IMG/VR virus record: IMGVR_UViG_3300020455_000035
Location: 1-40,084 of that record
DNA: 40,084 nucleotides
From: a virus
Strand: one strand, 5' to 3'
Under the pieces are notes generated by a model. It was not told the origin of the DNA, did no database searches, and was given only the letters and a program-made list of their open reading frames with translations. Positions 18,801-29,200 of the stretch are shown here, in pieces (the stretch's first letter is position 1; each line of letters starts with the position of its first letter). Position numbers and translations under genes: made by a program.

Positions 18801-21800
18801 ACTGCAAGTAAGAATACAGTTAAGGTTAAAGTAACAACTGGTGATTTTGTTGTTACTGATGACTATTTCATTAGAAGTAGTAATTTGATTGATAGTGTTG
18901 GTTCTAAACTTCTTAGTACCAATTCATTGAGTGCTGGACTTAACATATTCACTATTAATGACCATATAGCATTATTGAAAACTAATGGTAGTCATGGTGT
19001 TGGTATTGGTGATGACATTGAAATTGATATTAACCCTGATGATAGTGCCACCACAACTACACAGTATGTTAGAAGTAGAATATATCAGGAAGTCACTTTT
19101 GTATCACCAACAGTATCTACAACATTAAATGATTCTGGTATAGGAAGAATAACCATTCTTAATGGTGGTGAGGATTATACAGATAACTTTGCTACTCCTG
19201 ACAACTATCGTAATATTGCTTTGAAAGGTGGTTCTGGTAGTGGAGCAACAGCAGACTTTGAGGTTGATGTTTCAGGTAGTGTTGTTTCTGTTGTTGTTAA
19301 GAATAAAGGAACTGGATATAAGAAATCTGATATATTAACTGTTGGTGATGCTGATCTAGGAAAAACTGATTTGACTACACCTGCACTACAGGTTGAAGTT
19401 GATCATATTGGATTAGGAGTAACTAACACTATTGTTAATTTTGCTAGTAACATTGGATTTACAAAAGGTGATTACATTAAAATCGATGATGAGATTCTAT
19501 TCTTACAAGAGAAGAATGTTGCAAATCAAGAATTCACTGTACAGAGAGGACAAAAAGGAACCAAAGCAGTAGACCACTATAATGGTGCTACAATCACTTT
19601 AGATGTTCCAGGATATACTCTCAACAAAGGTTATAAGATTGGTGATCTTGCTGGAGATCCAGTTATACAGTCATATGATCCTGTTACACAGAAAGCACAA
19701 GTTGTTTGGGATTATGATGACACATTATCCACAATTATTCCTGTTTCGTTGAGTACTGTATTCTATGATACAAGTGAAGATAAGAGACTTGTACGTGTAA
19801 GTACAAAGGGTGATCCAATTGAAGTATTTGAGTTTTCCACAGATCAAATAAATTTCTCCAGAAATCCTATACTAAACATTAAGAAATTCTATAGTTACAA
19901 GTTTGATGTATCTCACTCTTCAATGAGTGACAGAGAATTTGATATATCTCCTAGTATCAATTATAACATTAACACTCCAGAGAAACTTGATTCTAACAAT
20001 ATAGTAGATCTTAAATTAGGATTTGGTGCTAGAGTCGCTACAAACACCTATAGTACAAAAGTACCATTAAGTTATTCCAAGTATTATTATTTTGATAGAA
20101 ATGGTGGCACATCTAGGGAGACTGGTTATTTGAATGTGGTTGACGATCCACTTCAAGGTATCAAGAAAGCATTATATGTAACAAATGATACAGTTGTATA
20201 TGATACTGGTGTGACAGCACCACATGACGGTTCTGGAACTGTCACATATAAATCTATGTCTAAGTTCTCTGTTGGTGCTATTGACAAGATCAATGTTATC
20301 AACGTTGGTGGGGAATATAAGAAATTACCTTTAGTAGTTGGTGTTACTCCAACTGAAACGCTGAGATCCACTGCTATCACTGAGGTTTACAATGGTTCTA
20401 TTAGTGGTGTAACTATAGTCAATGCTGGATCAAATTATTCTAAACCAAAAGTAATTGTTGAAGGTAATGCAGTTCTTACTCCAGTAGTGAACAATGGATC
20501 ACTTACTGGTATTATTATAACAGATGCTGGATCTGATTATACTGTTGCACCAGAAGTAACTATTGTAGAATCTGACATTAGAGTATATCTTTCTAGTGTT
20601 GATATTGGTATTCCTAGAAATATACGCATCATTAATAATGGTGGTGCTTATCATAATGATACTACATTAGATTCTACTATTAGATCAAATTATATACTTA
20701 AGGTATCTGATTTTACTACATTTAGAATTGGTGAAACTATAGTTCAAGGAGATACTGCTAGAGCAACAGTTACTGCATGGAGAGATGGATCAAATATACT
20801 TTCTGTTAAAGATGTAACTGGTCTCTTTAGAGAAGGTTTAGAGATTAAAGGTCTTGCTAAAGGGAATACTGCAAAACTAGAAAGTATTTCATATACTGAG
20901 TTTACACCAAATATCAAAACGTATTTTGATAATCTTGGATCATATAGTGATGATCAGGGTATTGTTAGTTCATCTAATCAAAAGATCACTGACACATATT
21001 ATTATCAGGACTATTCATACGTTGTTAAGTCAAGGACTTCAATTGATGTCTGGAGAGATTTAATAAAGAAAACTACTCACCCTGCTGGATTCCAGTTATT
21101 TGGTGAAGTACTTATTGAATCTGATGCACAGGCTAGCATGTCACCTATCACATCTAGTGATAGATCAAGTAGGATTCAATTATGGGATCCAAATAAAAAT
21201 AAGATTACTGTTGTTAGCACTAAGAAGCAGATAACCGTTAATATTATTAAGACAGAACAACTTAAGGTTGAACAGGGATTAGGTTCTGTATCACGTGATA
21301 CATTCTCTACTGAAGAGATCAGAGCTAAGCAACTATTCCTTAATGCAGACTTTACTGGTGGATTTACTGATAAGGGTAATCTTGAAGGTCAGACAACATT
21401 CGTTCTAGTAGACGTAAATGGAAATTCTGTATCTCCATATAATGCACAAGCATTGACTATAACTCTTGATGGTGTTATGCAAGAACCTGGTTCAGCATAT
21501 GCTGTCAATGGTAGTAATATTACATTCTCTTCACCTCCATTAGGTCCAAGAAACCAGCTTGGTCAAGAGATACCACAGGTTAGATTCTATTGTAGATGGT
21601 TTGAATTTAAGACTGATGCATTGAATGCTAGGTATCTTAAGAAACTAAGAAATATCTACCAGAGATCTGGTACTTGGATTGATGCTGCTAACCAGTTATC
21701 AATGAATAGAGCATATATTCAGTCAGAGACATTAGGTTTCATTAAGGCAGAATATCCAAATCTATCATGGGGTACATTAGGTCCAACATGTCATAGAGAT

Positions 21801-24443
21801 ATTGGTCTCATAGTAGACTCATTTGAGCATGATTTGAGATTCGGTGGTAACTCCAAAACAATTGGTGGTGGTGAAGCATACTACAATAATGATCTTTTAG
21901 ATTTTATTACAGGTGAGATTGAGCCTACTATCAAAGCATTTGAGAAAGCAAAAGACCTTGCTGTTAAAGCAATGAGGAATACTTTGACTGCTGGTGAATA
22001 TACATCATTAGATCCATATATCAATCTCAATATTCGTACAGGTAGTCCTTTCACCCCTAAGTGTGCAGATGTAGAGTCTGCTTTAGATTCTCTATATGAG
22101 AATCTTAAACAAACTATCGTAACAGGTCCAGGAACTGCTACAAAGTCTCTTCCTGACTATGTTAACAACGAGAACAAGATATTTGATCTGTATTATGATG
22201 ATGGTGAAGAAGTAGTTACTGATGTCAATGAGAATTTAATAGTTTCAATAGGTGGTATTGTACAACATGACAGTAACTATTCTATTGATAGAACTACTGT
22301 ACCAAATAAGATTGTGTTTACTGGAGCACCTGTTTGGCAACAGCAAGAGAATACTAAGACTGTCCAAGAACCATTAGCAGTAGATAATATTGCTTTACAT
22401 GGTATTGGTAACTATATCAGATGTGAAATAGAAACTTCTGGTATATTGGATGGATCTGCTGGTCCTTTCTTGATACTTGATAGTGTTACTAAAGAGGTTA
22501 AGAAGATTGATGATGCAGATTATGCATATGTTTTTGTAGATGGTGTATTACAAAGAGACACTGATTCATATAGTATCAATGGACCTTCTATCAGGTTTAC
22601 TAGAAAGATAAATCGAGATCGTAAGGTGGAGATTATAGTTCTTTATGGTAGAGATGCACAACAGACAGTTACATTACATGATTTTGAACCAGGTACTTAT
22701 TTCAATAGATTATCATTAAGAATCAATGATTCTAATAGTTTGAATGATTTCAGAGATCTAAGGAGTTGGTTTGATACCAAATATGATTTCAATAGATTTG
22801 CATATCAAAAGGTTGGTACTGTCAAACATATGATTGGTGAAATCAAGAAGATAGAGATTGATACTGTTACATCATGTATGTTGACTATTGCTGGCAACAA
22901 TCCTGTATTTAATGGCAATGAACCAATATATTTCTCTAGTGATTATATCAACTTCTCTGATGAGTTCTCTATATCTCTCTATGGTATTTTAGAATATCAG
23001 AAAGATGAGTATGGTAGTCATAGAATGCAAAGAAATGCATCTCAGTGGTTATATGATAGTACAAAAGCAGATGATACATTCTACAAATCTCATAATTTGA
23101 TATCTCGTCTTAATAAGGGTGATGTCATAAAGATAGATGGAGAAGATTCTTGGAGAGATATTCAAGGATTACCAAGATATGTAAATCCAAAGAATTACAA
23201 TCCTGGTGCTGAGATATCTTCTAAGTTCTTTGGTTCTGTAACAACTACTAATTACAGTGGTGATACTAGAGGTGTAGGTTTAAGTGTTACTTGCACTATT
23301 GATAATGGTAAAGTTGTAAGTTTGGAATGGAATAAGAAGAATCTCAAATTATATTATGATGAGGGTATATTAGAACCCACTACTGCGTATGGTTATGATA
23401 GTACACCTGTACTACACTTCATTCCTGAAGATGGTAATGGTGGTGGAGCACATGCTGAGGTAATAGTCAGCAAAGGTCAGATTATTGATATTAAACTTAT
23501 ACATTCTGGATCTGGATATACTAATGCACCAAAGGTTAGTGTTGCCAGAAAGTATAAGATCATCAAGAGACCTGATAGAAAGATCGACAGTATGGTTGGT
23601 CTTATCTTCTCTACTGCGGTATTAAAATCATCACCTGTTACAGTTACTACTTCAATAGACACATTTAAGGGTGTTGAGATCATTGGTGATACTGGTATTA
23701 TCGGTGGTGGATCTGGTAGTATTGGTCTTGTTACCAATAAACCTGTTGTAGTTTCTACAATACAGAAAGTTGCTGATCTCAGTGGCAATGTATTAACTAA
23801 GGAACTCATTATATCATGGCCTACTTCAGTCACATCTGCCCTTATGGGAACATCAATTGAGATTGAAATAGAAAGAAGTAGAATAATACGTTCAAGTGTC
23901 ACTCTTGATATTGACGTTAAAAAAGAAATAGTGAAATATATCGAAACTGGTGCAGTCGATACATATAAATCATACTTTAACACTTATGGTTCCGCAATTT
24001 TAGGACCAACACCTGAGACATTTAACCGTGTTACTTATAACACAGGAGATGTACTTTCAACAGGTGGTAGACCAGTTTCCGAGTATACTGTGGAAGAGGT
24101 TTCTATGTGGGGAATCACTATTGAAGAGATTGAAAACTCAAAAGATACTTTATGGGTAGGTAATGTCAAATGGAATTTTGTTAACCCATCCATTAACTAC
24201 TATATAAGTCAGTTGAACACTGCTGACTTACCAGATGAAGCAGGTGCAGGTTATCTTGCATCTGGTGCTATTGTTTACGCAAATACTTCTAATTTTGCAG
24301 CAACAGGAACTATCCTAGTTGGACGTGAACAGATAACATATACAGGTAAGTTGAGTGATCGTTTTACAGGATGTACTAGAGGCGTAAATGGTACTCCTAT
24401 CGAGGAACATCTCGTGGGACAGTACATCAGGAATGCCCTATAA
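15882..24443 (+). CDS. giant baseplate/virion protein in gp7 position, 2853 aa
   Basis: The GTG at 15882 overlaps the gp6 stop. Lying between gp6 and gp8 it takes the place of T4 gp7 (1032 aa), but is far longer. The N-terminus (1-230) has KTSLLIENQLAAFIGEEYEL and IADFYKSKGTAQSIKFLFK, a start shared by many cyanophage virion proteins, as I recall. About 670-770 is a YHYH-type domain (YAYDGNPIYGAYGYGD; LDHNNGRFCLTPEYPNGVYA). Repeats include ten GSGY-type loops, four 'IDxE...RG..GT' modules (near 93, 328, 1196, 2809) and three 'DGVxQ' modules (near 1860, 2121, 2217). Probably a large wedge or peripheral baseplate protein. Confidence 0.85.
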   Translation: MQQTARKTSLLIENQLAAFIGEEYELFGKFIQKYYEQLELQGQPLDIANHLATYRDIDFYEKSILKQSVPLTQFAQATDVSLTVGDTSGFPDSGYLHVDDEICFYKSKSATQFLEVSRGVSGNTELGDLYKESTFVTTNAADHQISAKVHNISNLFLFALVKSFESQYLPDFPTAFLNDSVDQRNLIKNIADFYKSKGTAQSIKFLFKCLVKNDPEPEVKYPREQTLKSSESTWIKNYSLKAKLLSGTPESFIGKSIVQNVDGAYASAVIDNVLFNGTFDGEDLYELILAEETVNGTFSLSSKTTLTTDIDYQSTSVDVFSTLGWSDKGKFTIGNETFTFDEKTIDQFVIKTRSASSSHYVGDLVYDAAEVTVGTDSVLILGVLYNASPTHPSPYANVGEKLEISDPGFVNTDVKIFDSSNNIRWDLTSIKAIFEDGDDYYIASPNNQLRILPKEPTLTTEIYKTNNKDIGIFLDGSIAMGARHTDSILNGAIQKVDVDTRGSGYAKEPFVLINDSPTLARAKLAGQVVESVIIDTPMLYTSTPTVEITSGRGAVVTPVITNGAITSIVVTDPGEYYSSPPVVRILDLAGKGRFAEYTTEVSNDGELTACNIVTAGSGYSAGNIRVDIIAVGSGATATASIRSWTKDRYNLTGTDPVPAAYRANDTGASHSPLLGYAYDGNPIYGAYGYGDPLDASSAVTLMTSSYSLRSARNQGPAKSKYPLGTFFEDYEYTHKRGTLDHNNGRFCLTPEYPNGVYAYFVTVDGSTPVFPYILGENYYGVPRDSNYNQSLTHNDVPKSSTRLRTTGIAKNGDRTTLIVDEINTGSISSAEVVSSTSTFSVGSTVEINNEGTGGHGVTAEVSSVEGKIVESIESQETQGLLINLSNTAYLFDGDTITQTNTGSTGKIVGNVFSGSTFTLRDVNGVFTSTDQLYSNTKVITLILDENSSYTKGANLAYTDGVSTTIAIGEVLESTASKNTVKVKVTTGDFVVTDDYFIRSSNLIDSVGSKLLSTNSLSAGLNIFTINDHIALLKTNGSHGVGIGDDIEIDINPDDSATTTTQYVRSRIYQEVTFVSPTVSTTLNDSGIGRITILNGGEDYTDNFATPDNYRNIALKGGSGSGATADFEVDVSGSVVSVVVKNKGTGYKKSDILTVGDADLGKTDLTTPALQVEVDHIGLGVTNTIVNFASNIGFTKGDYIKIDDEILFLQEKNVANQEFTVQRGQKGTKAVDHYNGATITLDVPGYTLNKGYKIGDLAGDPVIQSYDPVTQKAQVVWDYDDTLSTIIPVSLSTVFYDTSEDKRLVRVSTKGDPIEVFEFSTDQINFSRNPILNIKKFYSYKFDVSHSSMSDREFDISPSINYNINTPEKLDSNNIVDLKLGFGARVATNTYSTKVPLSYSKYYYFDRNGGTSRETGYLNVVDDPLQGIKKALYVTNDTVVYDTGVTAPHDGSGTVTYKSMSKFSVGAIDKINVINVGGEYKKLPLVVGVTPTETLRSTAITEVYNGSISGVTIVNAGSNYSKPKVIVEGNAVLTPVVNNGSLTGIIITDAGSDYTVAPEVTIVESDIRVYLSSVDIGIPRNIRIINNGGAYHNDTTLDSTIRSNYILKVSDFTTFRIGETIVQGDTARATVTAWRDGSNILSVKDVTGLFREGLEIKGLAKGNTAKLESISYTEFTPNIKTYFDNLGSYSDDQGIVSSSNQKITDTYYYQDYSYVVKSRTSIDVWRDLIKKTTHPAGFQLFGEVLIESDAQASMSPITSSDRSSRIQLWDPNKNKITVVSTKKQITVNIIKTEQLKVEQGLGSVSRDTFSTEEIRAKQLFLNADFTGGFTDKGNLEGQTTFVLVDVNGNSVSPYNAQALTITLDGVMQEPGSAYAVNGSNITFSSPPLGPRNQLGQEIPQVRFYCRWFEFKTDALNARYLKKLRNIYQRSGTWIDAANQLSMNRAYIQSETLGFIKAEYPNLSWGTLGPTCHRDIGLIVDSFEHDLRFGGNSKTIGGGEAYYNNDLLDFITGEIEPTIKAFEKAKDLAVKAMRNTLTAGEYTSLDPYINLNIRTGSPFTPKCADVESALDSLYENLKQTIVTGPGTATKSLPDYVNNENKIFDLYYDDGEEVVTDVNENLIVSIGGIVQHDSNYSIDRTTVPNKIVFTGAPVWQQQENTKTVQEPLAVDNIALHGIGNYIRCEIETSGILDGSAGPFLILDSVTKEVKKIDDADYAYVFVDGVLQRDTDSYSINGPSIRFTRKINRDRKVEIIVLYGRDAQQTVTLHDFEPGTYFNRLSLRINDSNSLNDFRDLRSWFDTKYDFNRFAYQKVGTVKHMIGEIKKIEIDTVTSCMLTIAGNNPVFNGNEPIYFSSDYINFSDEFSISLYGILEYQKDEYGSHRMQRNASQWLYDSTKADDTFYKSHNLISRLNKGDVIKIDGEDSWRDIQGLPRYVNPKNYNPGAEISSKFFGSVTTTNYSGDTRGVGLSVTCTIDNGKVVSLEWNKKNLKLYYDEGILEPTTAYGYDSTPVLHFIPEDGNGGGAHAEVIVSKGQIIDIKLIHSGSGYTNAPKVSVARKYKIIKRPDRKIDSMVGLIFSTAVLKSSPVTVTTSIDTFKGVEIIGDTGIIGGGSGSIGLVTNKPVVVSTIQKVADLSGNVLTKELIISWPTSVTSALMGTSIEIEIERSRIIRSSVTLDIDVKKEIVKYIETGAVDTYKSYFNTYGSAILGPTPETFNRVTYNTGDVLSTGGRPVSEYTVEEVSMWGITIEEIENSKDTLWVGNVKWNFVNPSINYYISQLNTADLPDEAGAGYLASGAIVYANTSNFAATGTILVGREQITYTGKLSDRFTGCTRGVNGTPIEEHLVGQYIRNAL

Positions 24444-24456
24444 ATAAATATAAATA
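24439..24456 (+). promoter_or_regulatory. two tandem T4-type late promoter boxes
   Basis: TATAAATA at 24439-24446 and again at 24449-24456, ten bases apart, i.e. about one DNA turn. The first overlaps the TAA stop of the giant gene. They lie about 45 bases upstream of the gp8 ATG (24498), which suits a late start in front of gp8. Confidence 0.75.
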
Positions 24457-24497
24457 ACTCGGATTTAGTCTTAATTTAACATTTAGAGACCAGTGCT

Positions 24498-26258
24498 ATG
24501 GCAGCTATTATTTCAGAAAAATTTAGGATCTTCAATGCGAAGCAATTCCTAGAGTCCTTGAGCGAAGGCGCAAATGATGCGGATGCAGCTCGAACTAGAA
24601 TGTATTTCTTCGTTGGAAGATCTGCAAAATGGGATGCTTACGTTGAAGTATTCAATGTAGACGGTACATTCGCAGCAGGTGAAACTGTTTCGGGTGGTGG
24701 ATGGTCAGCAACAGTTGCTGAGGTTAATGAGAATAGTATTCTGGTTAACAACGTTCTTCCTACTGCTACAACTACACCTTCATTTGGAACTACCATCACT
24801 GGTGGTACTTCAAGTGCTACTGCTAAGTCTGGAGTTTATAGGTATGCTACTGAAGAAGCACCTCCTGCTCCAATTGATAACTATTCCGAGAAACTAGCAA
24901 TTTATAATGAACTGATTGCTGCCAAGCGTATTACAGGACCATTTGCACGTCTAGTTGTTCCACGTTATAACTGGAATCTTTCACTAAATCCAAAATATGA
25001 CATGTACCGTCCATCATACGCACCTACTCCAGGTGGCGGTGGTGCAGTTGGTAAGTCATCTGCTACTGGTCAAACTAGTCTCTCTGATGGTAAGTTCTAT
25101 GTAATGAACTCTTCCTACGAAGTCTTTAAGTGTCTTTATAATGGCGAGACTCCTGCTAATCCAACAGGACAGAACGCTACTTATGAGCCTAAGTCACAAC
25201 CTGCTAGTGGACAAGGTGCATTTGCTTCTGGTATCTACACAGAACCTTCTGGTACTGCTGGATATGTTTGGAAGCATATGTTTACACTTCCTACAGCAGA
25301 TGTTCTATCATTCCTATCAACAGACTTCATGCCTATTGTTGAGGCAACTGAAGCAAGTAGGGTGACTGTAATTGGACAGGCAGTTGATGGTGGTGTACAT
25401 GTACCAGTTGTTGAAGATGCTGGTGCTGCTCTTCCTGCTACTGCAACACTTTATACTCCTGTATATGGTGATGGGTCAGGTGCTATTGTTAAATTCGCTA
25501 CAGACGGTTCTGGAACCATCACTACTGCTGAAATGGAAGCTGTAGGTAGTGGATATACTTATGGATCAACAATTCTAGAAACTGGTAAGGTATTTACTGA
25601 TGCAGGTCTTACATCTGCTGCTAGTGCATTCACTGGAGTTGCTTCCATAGAGGTTGTTATTTCTCCAACAGGAGGACATGGTTCTGACGCAGAGAATGAG
25701 TTATTCTCTAAGCGTGTCATGACAAATGTACGTTTGACATATGATGAGGGTAGTGGAGACTTCCCTGTTGATAATGACTTCCGTAGAATTGGAATTATTC
25801 AAGATCCATATGATTTCGGAACAACTAATTTTGCTTCTGCTTCAACATTACGTGGTACAGCTGTACTAAAGGTTAATGGAGCAACAGCAGATTATACTGT
25901 AGATGAAGATATCTTCCAGTCAGTTACTGGTGGAACAGCATATGGTAAAGTTGTTTCTTGGGATGGTACTACAGGAGTACTTAAGTATTACCAATCACCA
26001 GAGTTACATAGTGACACTGGAGTTGTTAGAGCATTCGAATCGAATGCAGCAAATGCCGTTGTAGGTCAATCATCCACAGCTAGTGGAAATATAGATACTG
26101 GTGCTAATGGAACCGTGTCTGACATTGGATTTACAGGCGGTCTTGCATCTCCCGAACTCGCTGCAAACTCTGGCGAAATCGTATACATAGAGAACAGAAG
26201 ACAAATTACTAGAGCTGCTGACCAAATTGAGGACATCAAACTAGTAATCGAATTCTAA
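24498..26258 (+). CDS. 8: baseplate wedge protein gp8
   Basis: 586 residues against 334 in T4 gp8. Family landmarks are clear: ISEKFRIFNAKQFLESL (5-21), MYFFVGRS (35-42), FARLVVPRYNWN (148-159), AGYVWKHMFTLP, IGIIQDPYDFG and the C-terminal SGEIVYIENRRQITRAADQI, parallel to T4's SGEMIYMENRPPI. gp8 dimers join the wedge arms. The extra 250 residues include two modules of the 'FxxGExVxGxxSxAxxxV' type (FAAGETVSGGGWSATVAEV; IFQSVTGGTAYGKVV) and a GSGY loop at about 350, all shared with the neighbouring giant proteins. Late boxes lie upstream. Firm call. Confidence 0.93.
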   Translation: MAAIISEKFRIFNAKQFLESLSEGANDADAARTRMYFFVGRSAKWDAYVEVFNVDGTFAAGETVSGGGWSATVAEVNENSILVNNVLPTATTTPSFGTTITGGTSSATAKSGVYRYATEEAPPAPIDNYSEKLAIYNELIAAKRITGPFARLVVPRYNWNLSLNPKYDMYRPSYAPTPGGGGAVGKSSATGQTSLSDGKFYVMNSSYEVFKCLYNGETPANPTGQNATYEPKSQPASGQGAFASGIYTEPSGTAGYVWKHMFTLPTADVLSFLSTDFMPIVEATEASRVTVIGQAVDGGVHVPVVEDAGAALPATATLYTPVYGDGSGAIVKFATDGSGTITTAEMEAVGSGYTYGSTILETGKVFTDAGLTSAASAFTGVASIEVVISPTGGHGSDAENELFSKRVMTNVRLTYDEGSGDFPVDNDFRRIGIIQDPYDFGTTNFASASTLRGTAVLKVNGATADYTVDEDIFQSVTGGTAYGKVVSWDGTTGVLKYYQSPELHSDTGVVRAFESNAANAVVGQSSTASGNIDTGANGTVSDIGFTGGLASPELAANSGEIVYIENRRQITRAADQIEDIKLVIEF

Positions 26259-26288
26259 TTTACCCACCGTTATTAGAGACTGGTTGCA

Positions 26289-29200
26289 ATGCCTCAAAAG
26301 ACGAATCTTAATGTCGCACCATATTACGACGATTTTGACACTGACAAAAACTTTTACAAAGTACTCTTTCGCCCTGGATATTCTATCCAAGCGAGAGAGT
26401 TAACGCAGCTTCAGTCATTACTGCAAAATCAAATTGAGCAGTTTGGTAAGTATGCTTTTAAACAGGGTGAATTAGTCATTCCTGGTGAAATTGGTTTTAA
26501 TAACAAATTACATTTTGTTAAACTATCTTCGGTATCTGAAATACCTACAAACCAAGATGGTCAGATAGTTTATAAGAAATATGATGTATCACAATTAATA
26601 AGTCGTCAGGTTAAAGGATTAACTTCTGGAGTTATTGCAACTATCCTTCAATCTGCTACTGCAACAGAAACTGCTGCTGATGTATTATATGTTACATATA
26701 CCAACAGTGGTGATGCAGGTAATGAGGAAACATTCCGTCAAGGTGAGACCCTAGAGGTCGTAGACGGTGTTAATACACCACTTATGGTGGTTGGAACCGA
26801 TGGAAGCGTACTTCCTACTAGTATTTCTATTACTGATCCTGACACAGGTACATCGTCGTCATTAGAGAGTCCTGCAATGGGATATGCTTCTGCTGTTAAA
26901 GTAGAAGAAGGTATTTACTTTGTTAATGGTTATTTTGTAAGGAACGATGCACAGTTATTGGTCATCGACAAATATTATGATTCTCCATCTGCTAAAGTTG
27001 GATTTAAAATCAATGAGAGTATTGTAACTCCTGAAGAAGATGCAAGTCTATATGACAATTCAATAGGATCTTCAAATTATTCTGCGCCTGGAGCACATAG
27101 GTTAAGTATCAAGTTGAGTCTCGTTGTATACTCATTAGACGAGAAGACAGATAAGAATTTTATAAAACTACTCCAAATAAAGAGTGGTGTAGTACAAACA
27201 CAAGTAACACAAACTGATTATAACCTATTAGAACAAACTCTTGCACGTAGAACTTATGATGAGTCTGGTGATTATGTTGTTGACAACTTCTCTCTTGATG
27301 TAAGGGAGTATTATCAGAAGAATGGTAATCTTGGTATCTATGGAAAGGATGCAGAGGGTCTAGTAAATGGTTTATCTGAATCTGATGCTGGTAAGAAGTT
27401 AGTTGCTAGTGTTGGTCCAGGTAAGGCATATATTAAGGGTTACGAGATTGTCAACAAAGAGACCAAATATATTGACGTTGATAAAGCACGTGAAACTCTA
27501 AACAGAGAAGATATACGTCTTAAAACTAAAGGTCTACCAACCTATAGAATTACTAATAACTACAGTTCGATACCAGTAAACTCAGAAGGATCTGAACTTA
27601 CATCATACCCTAATGTATTTCTGTCTGCTGCATTTAATGACGGATCTATTGGTATGAATAATACTGAGATGGATACTGATCCTAAGCAGACTATTAATAG
27701 GAGAGGTTCTTTCTTTGATATTAATCAAGGTATCAAAACAATCTATATTGAAGTTGATAATAACTATGCAACACGTGTAGCAGGTCTTACTGGTGCTAAC
27801 TTTAGAACTACTGCTGATGGTATTCCAACTCTTTGGTATATTCAATCACGTGGAACTACTATTGTAGCAAATAGTTTTGATGTCCTATCTTATTCTAAAG
27901 TTCCTAGAATAGAAGCAAACCCAGATGATACAGTTACATTCCTAGAGATAACTGTAACTGCACAGAAAGATCTTCTAGATGATTTCCTTATTGAATATGA
28001 TGAGACTGATGCTAATAAGTACAGGTTTATCTACATCAATGAGAATGATGCTGAGACACCTGGTTCTGTTCCTTTTGGTAAGATTGTTGATTACAACGAC
28101 ACAATTACTCCAGTCATAGGTATAGCAAAACCTAGTAACTATACTCTATTGGAGAGAGGTGCTGGATTCAATTCTGATACTGATATTGTTGTATCTAAAG
28201 GAAGACTATCAAATGGTGATGCAACATACAATAGTACATTTGGACTATCTTACTTTGATCCAAACTTCTTCACTAAGATACAATTAGATGATAAGATTGC
28301 AATTTCTGGTAGTTTTAGTCCAGGACAATATGTTAGAGGTCTTACTAGTGGTGCTTATGGTGTCATAGAAGGAACATCTACAGGATCATATACTTCAAAT
28401 AAAACCCTTATGGTTAAAGGTTTATTTGGTGTATTTAAGAGTGGTGAAGTTATTGCTGATGAAAGTGGCAACACATTGAGGATCGCTAAAGATAATACCA
28501 TATCACATTTTGTTGTTAACAGTAGAGGAGCAAATCATTCACTTGATGCTACTATTAGAGTTGATGGTGTTGAGTATGATAACTCCAAAATAAAGGTTGA
28601 TGTTAGTGGTGACCAGTTAGTATGGAGAGTTTCTATTGTTAATAGAGATGCTGCTTTAGTTGAATACTCACAACCACCATTAGTTGAAATTGTTGATACT
28701 GGTGCTACCAGTCAAGCAGTTGTAACTCCAATATTGGTAAGGAATGCTGTTACAACATATACCCCACAGAATGTTAAGTCATTCTACTCTCAATTTGGAT
28801 CTGGTAATAATAATACATTCACAGCAGATATTGAGGTTAACAAAGAGAAGTATTCTGAGGTTGTTTCAGTAACTGATTTTACTTTCAGTGGAAACAAAGG
28901 AAGAAAGTATATTGAGTGTACAGGATTTGGTGGAGATGCAACAACATTTGTTATTCATGGAGATTTGGTTCAGTTTACAGATGATACTGGAAATCTTGTA
29001 AGAGGTGTTGTACAACAATCTACTAAACCTGCTGGTGTATATAAATCAAGGATCTACTTAGATAGATCATTACCTAATGGTGTTACTAATGCTAGTGTTG
29101 TTAGAGTAAGACCATCTATTGAGAACTTCAATCAAGGAACTTTACTTTATAAGACTGGTTCTAATCAGATAAGTTCTATTGTTGCATCTCCTGATGATTC

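Noticed and set aside
19833-19841. Exact TTTTCCACA 9-mer
   Set aside because: Single copy within coding sequence, no partner or AT-rich tract nearby; expected by chance at about this frequency.
23477-23983. 168-residue minus-strand open frame in the giant gp7-position gene
   Set aside because: Low stop frequency comes from the codon bias of the + strand; no ribosome site, promoter or neighbours on that strand.
28157-28560. RGAGF and RGANH segments as further GSGY loops
   Set aside because: They lack the Gly-Tyr core and following Pro-x-Val, so they were not counted.
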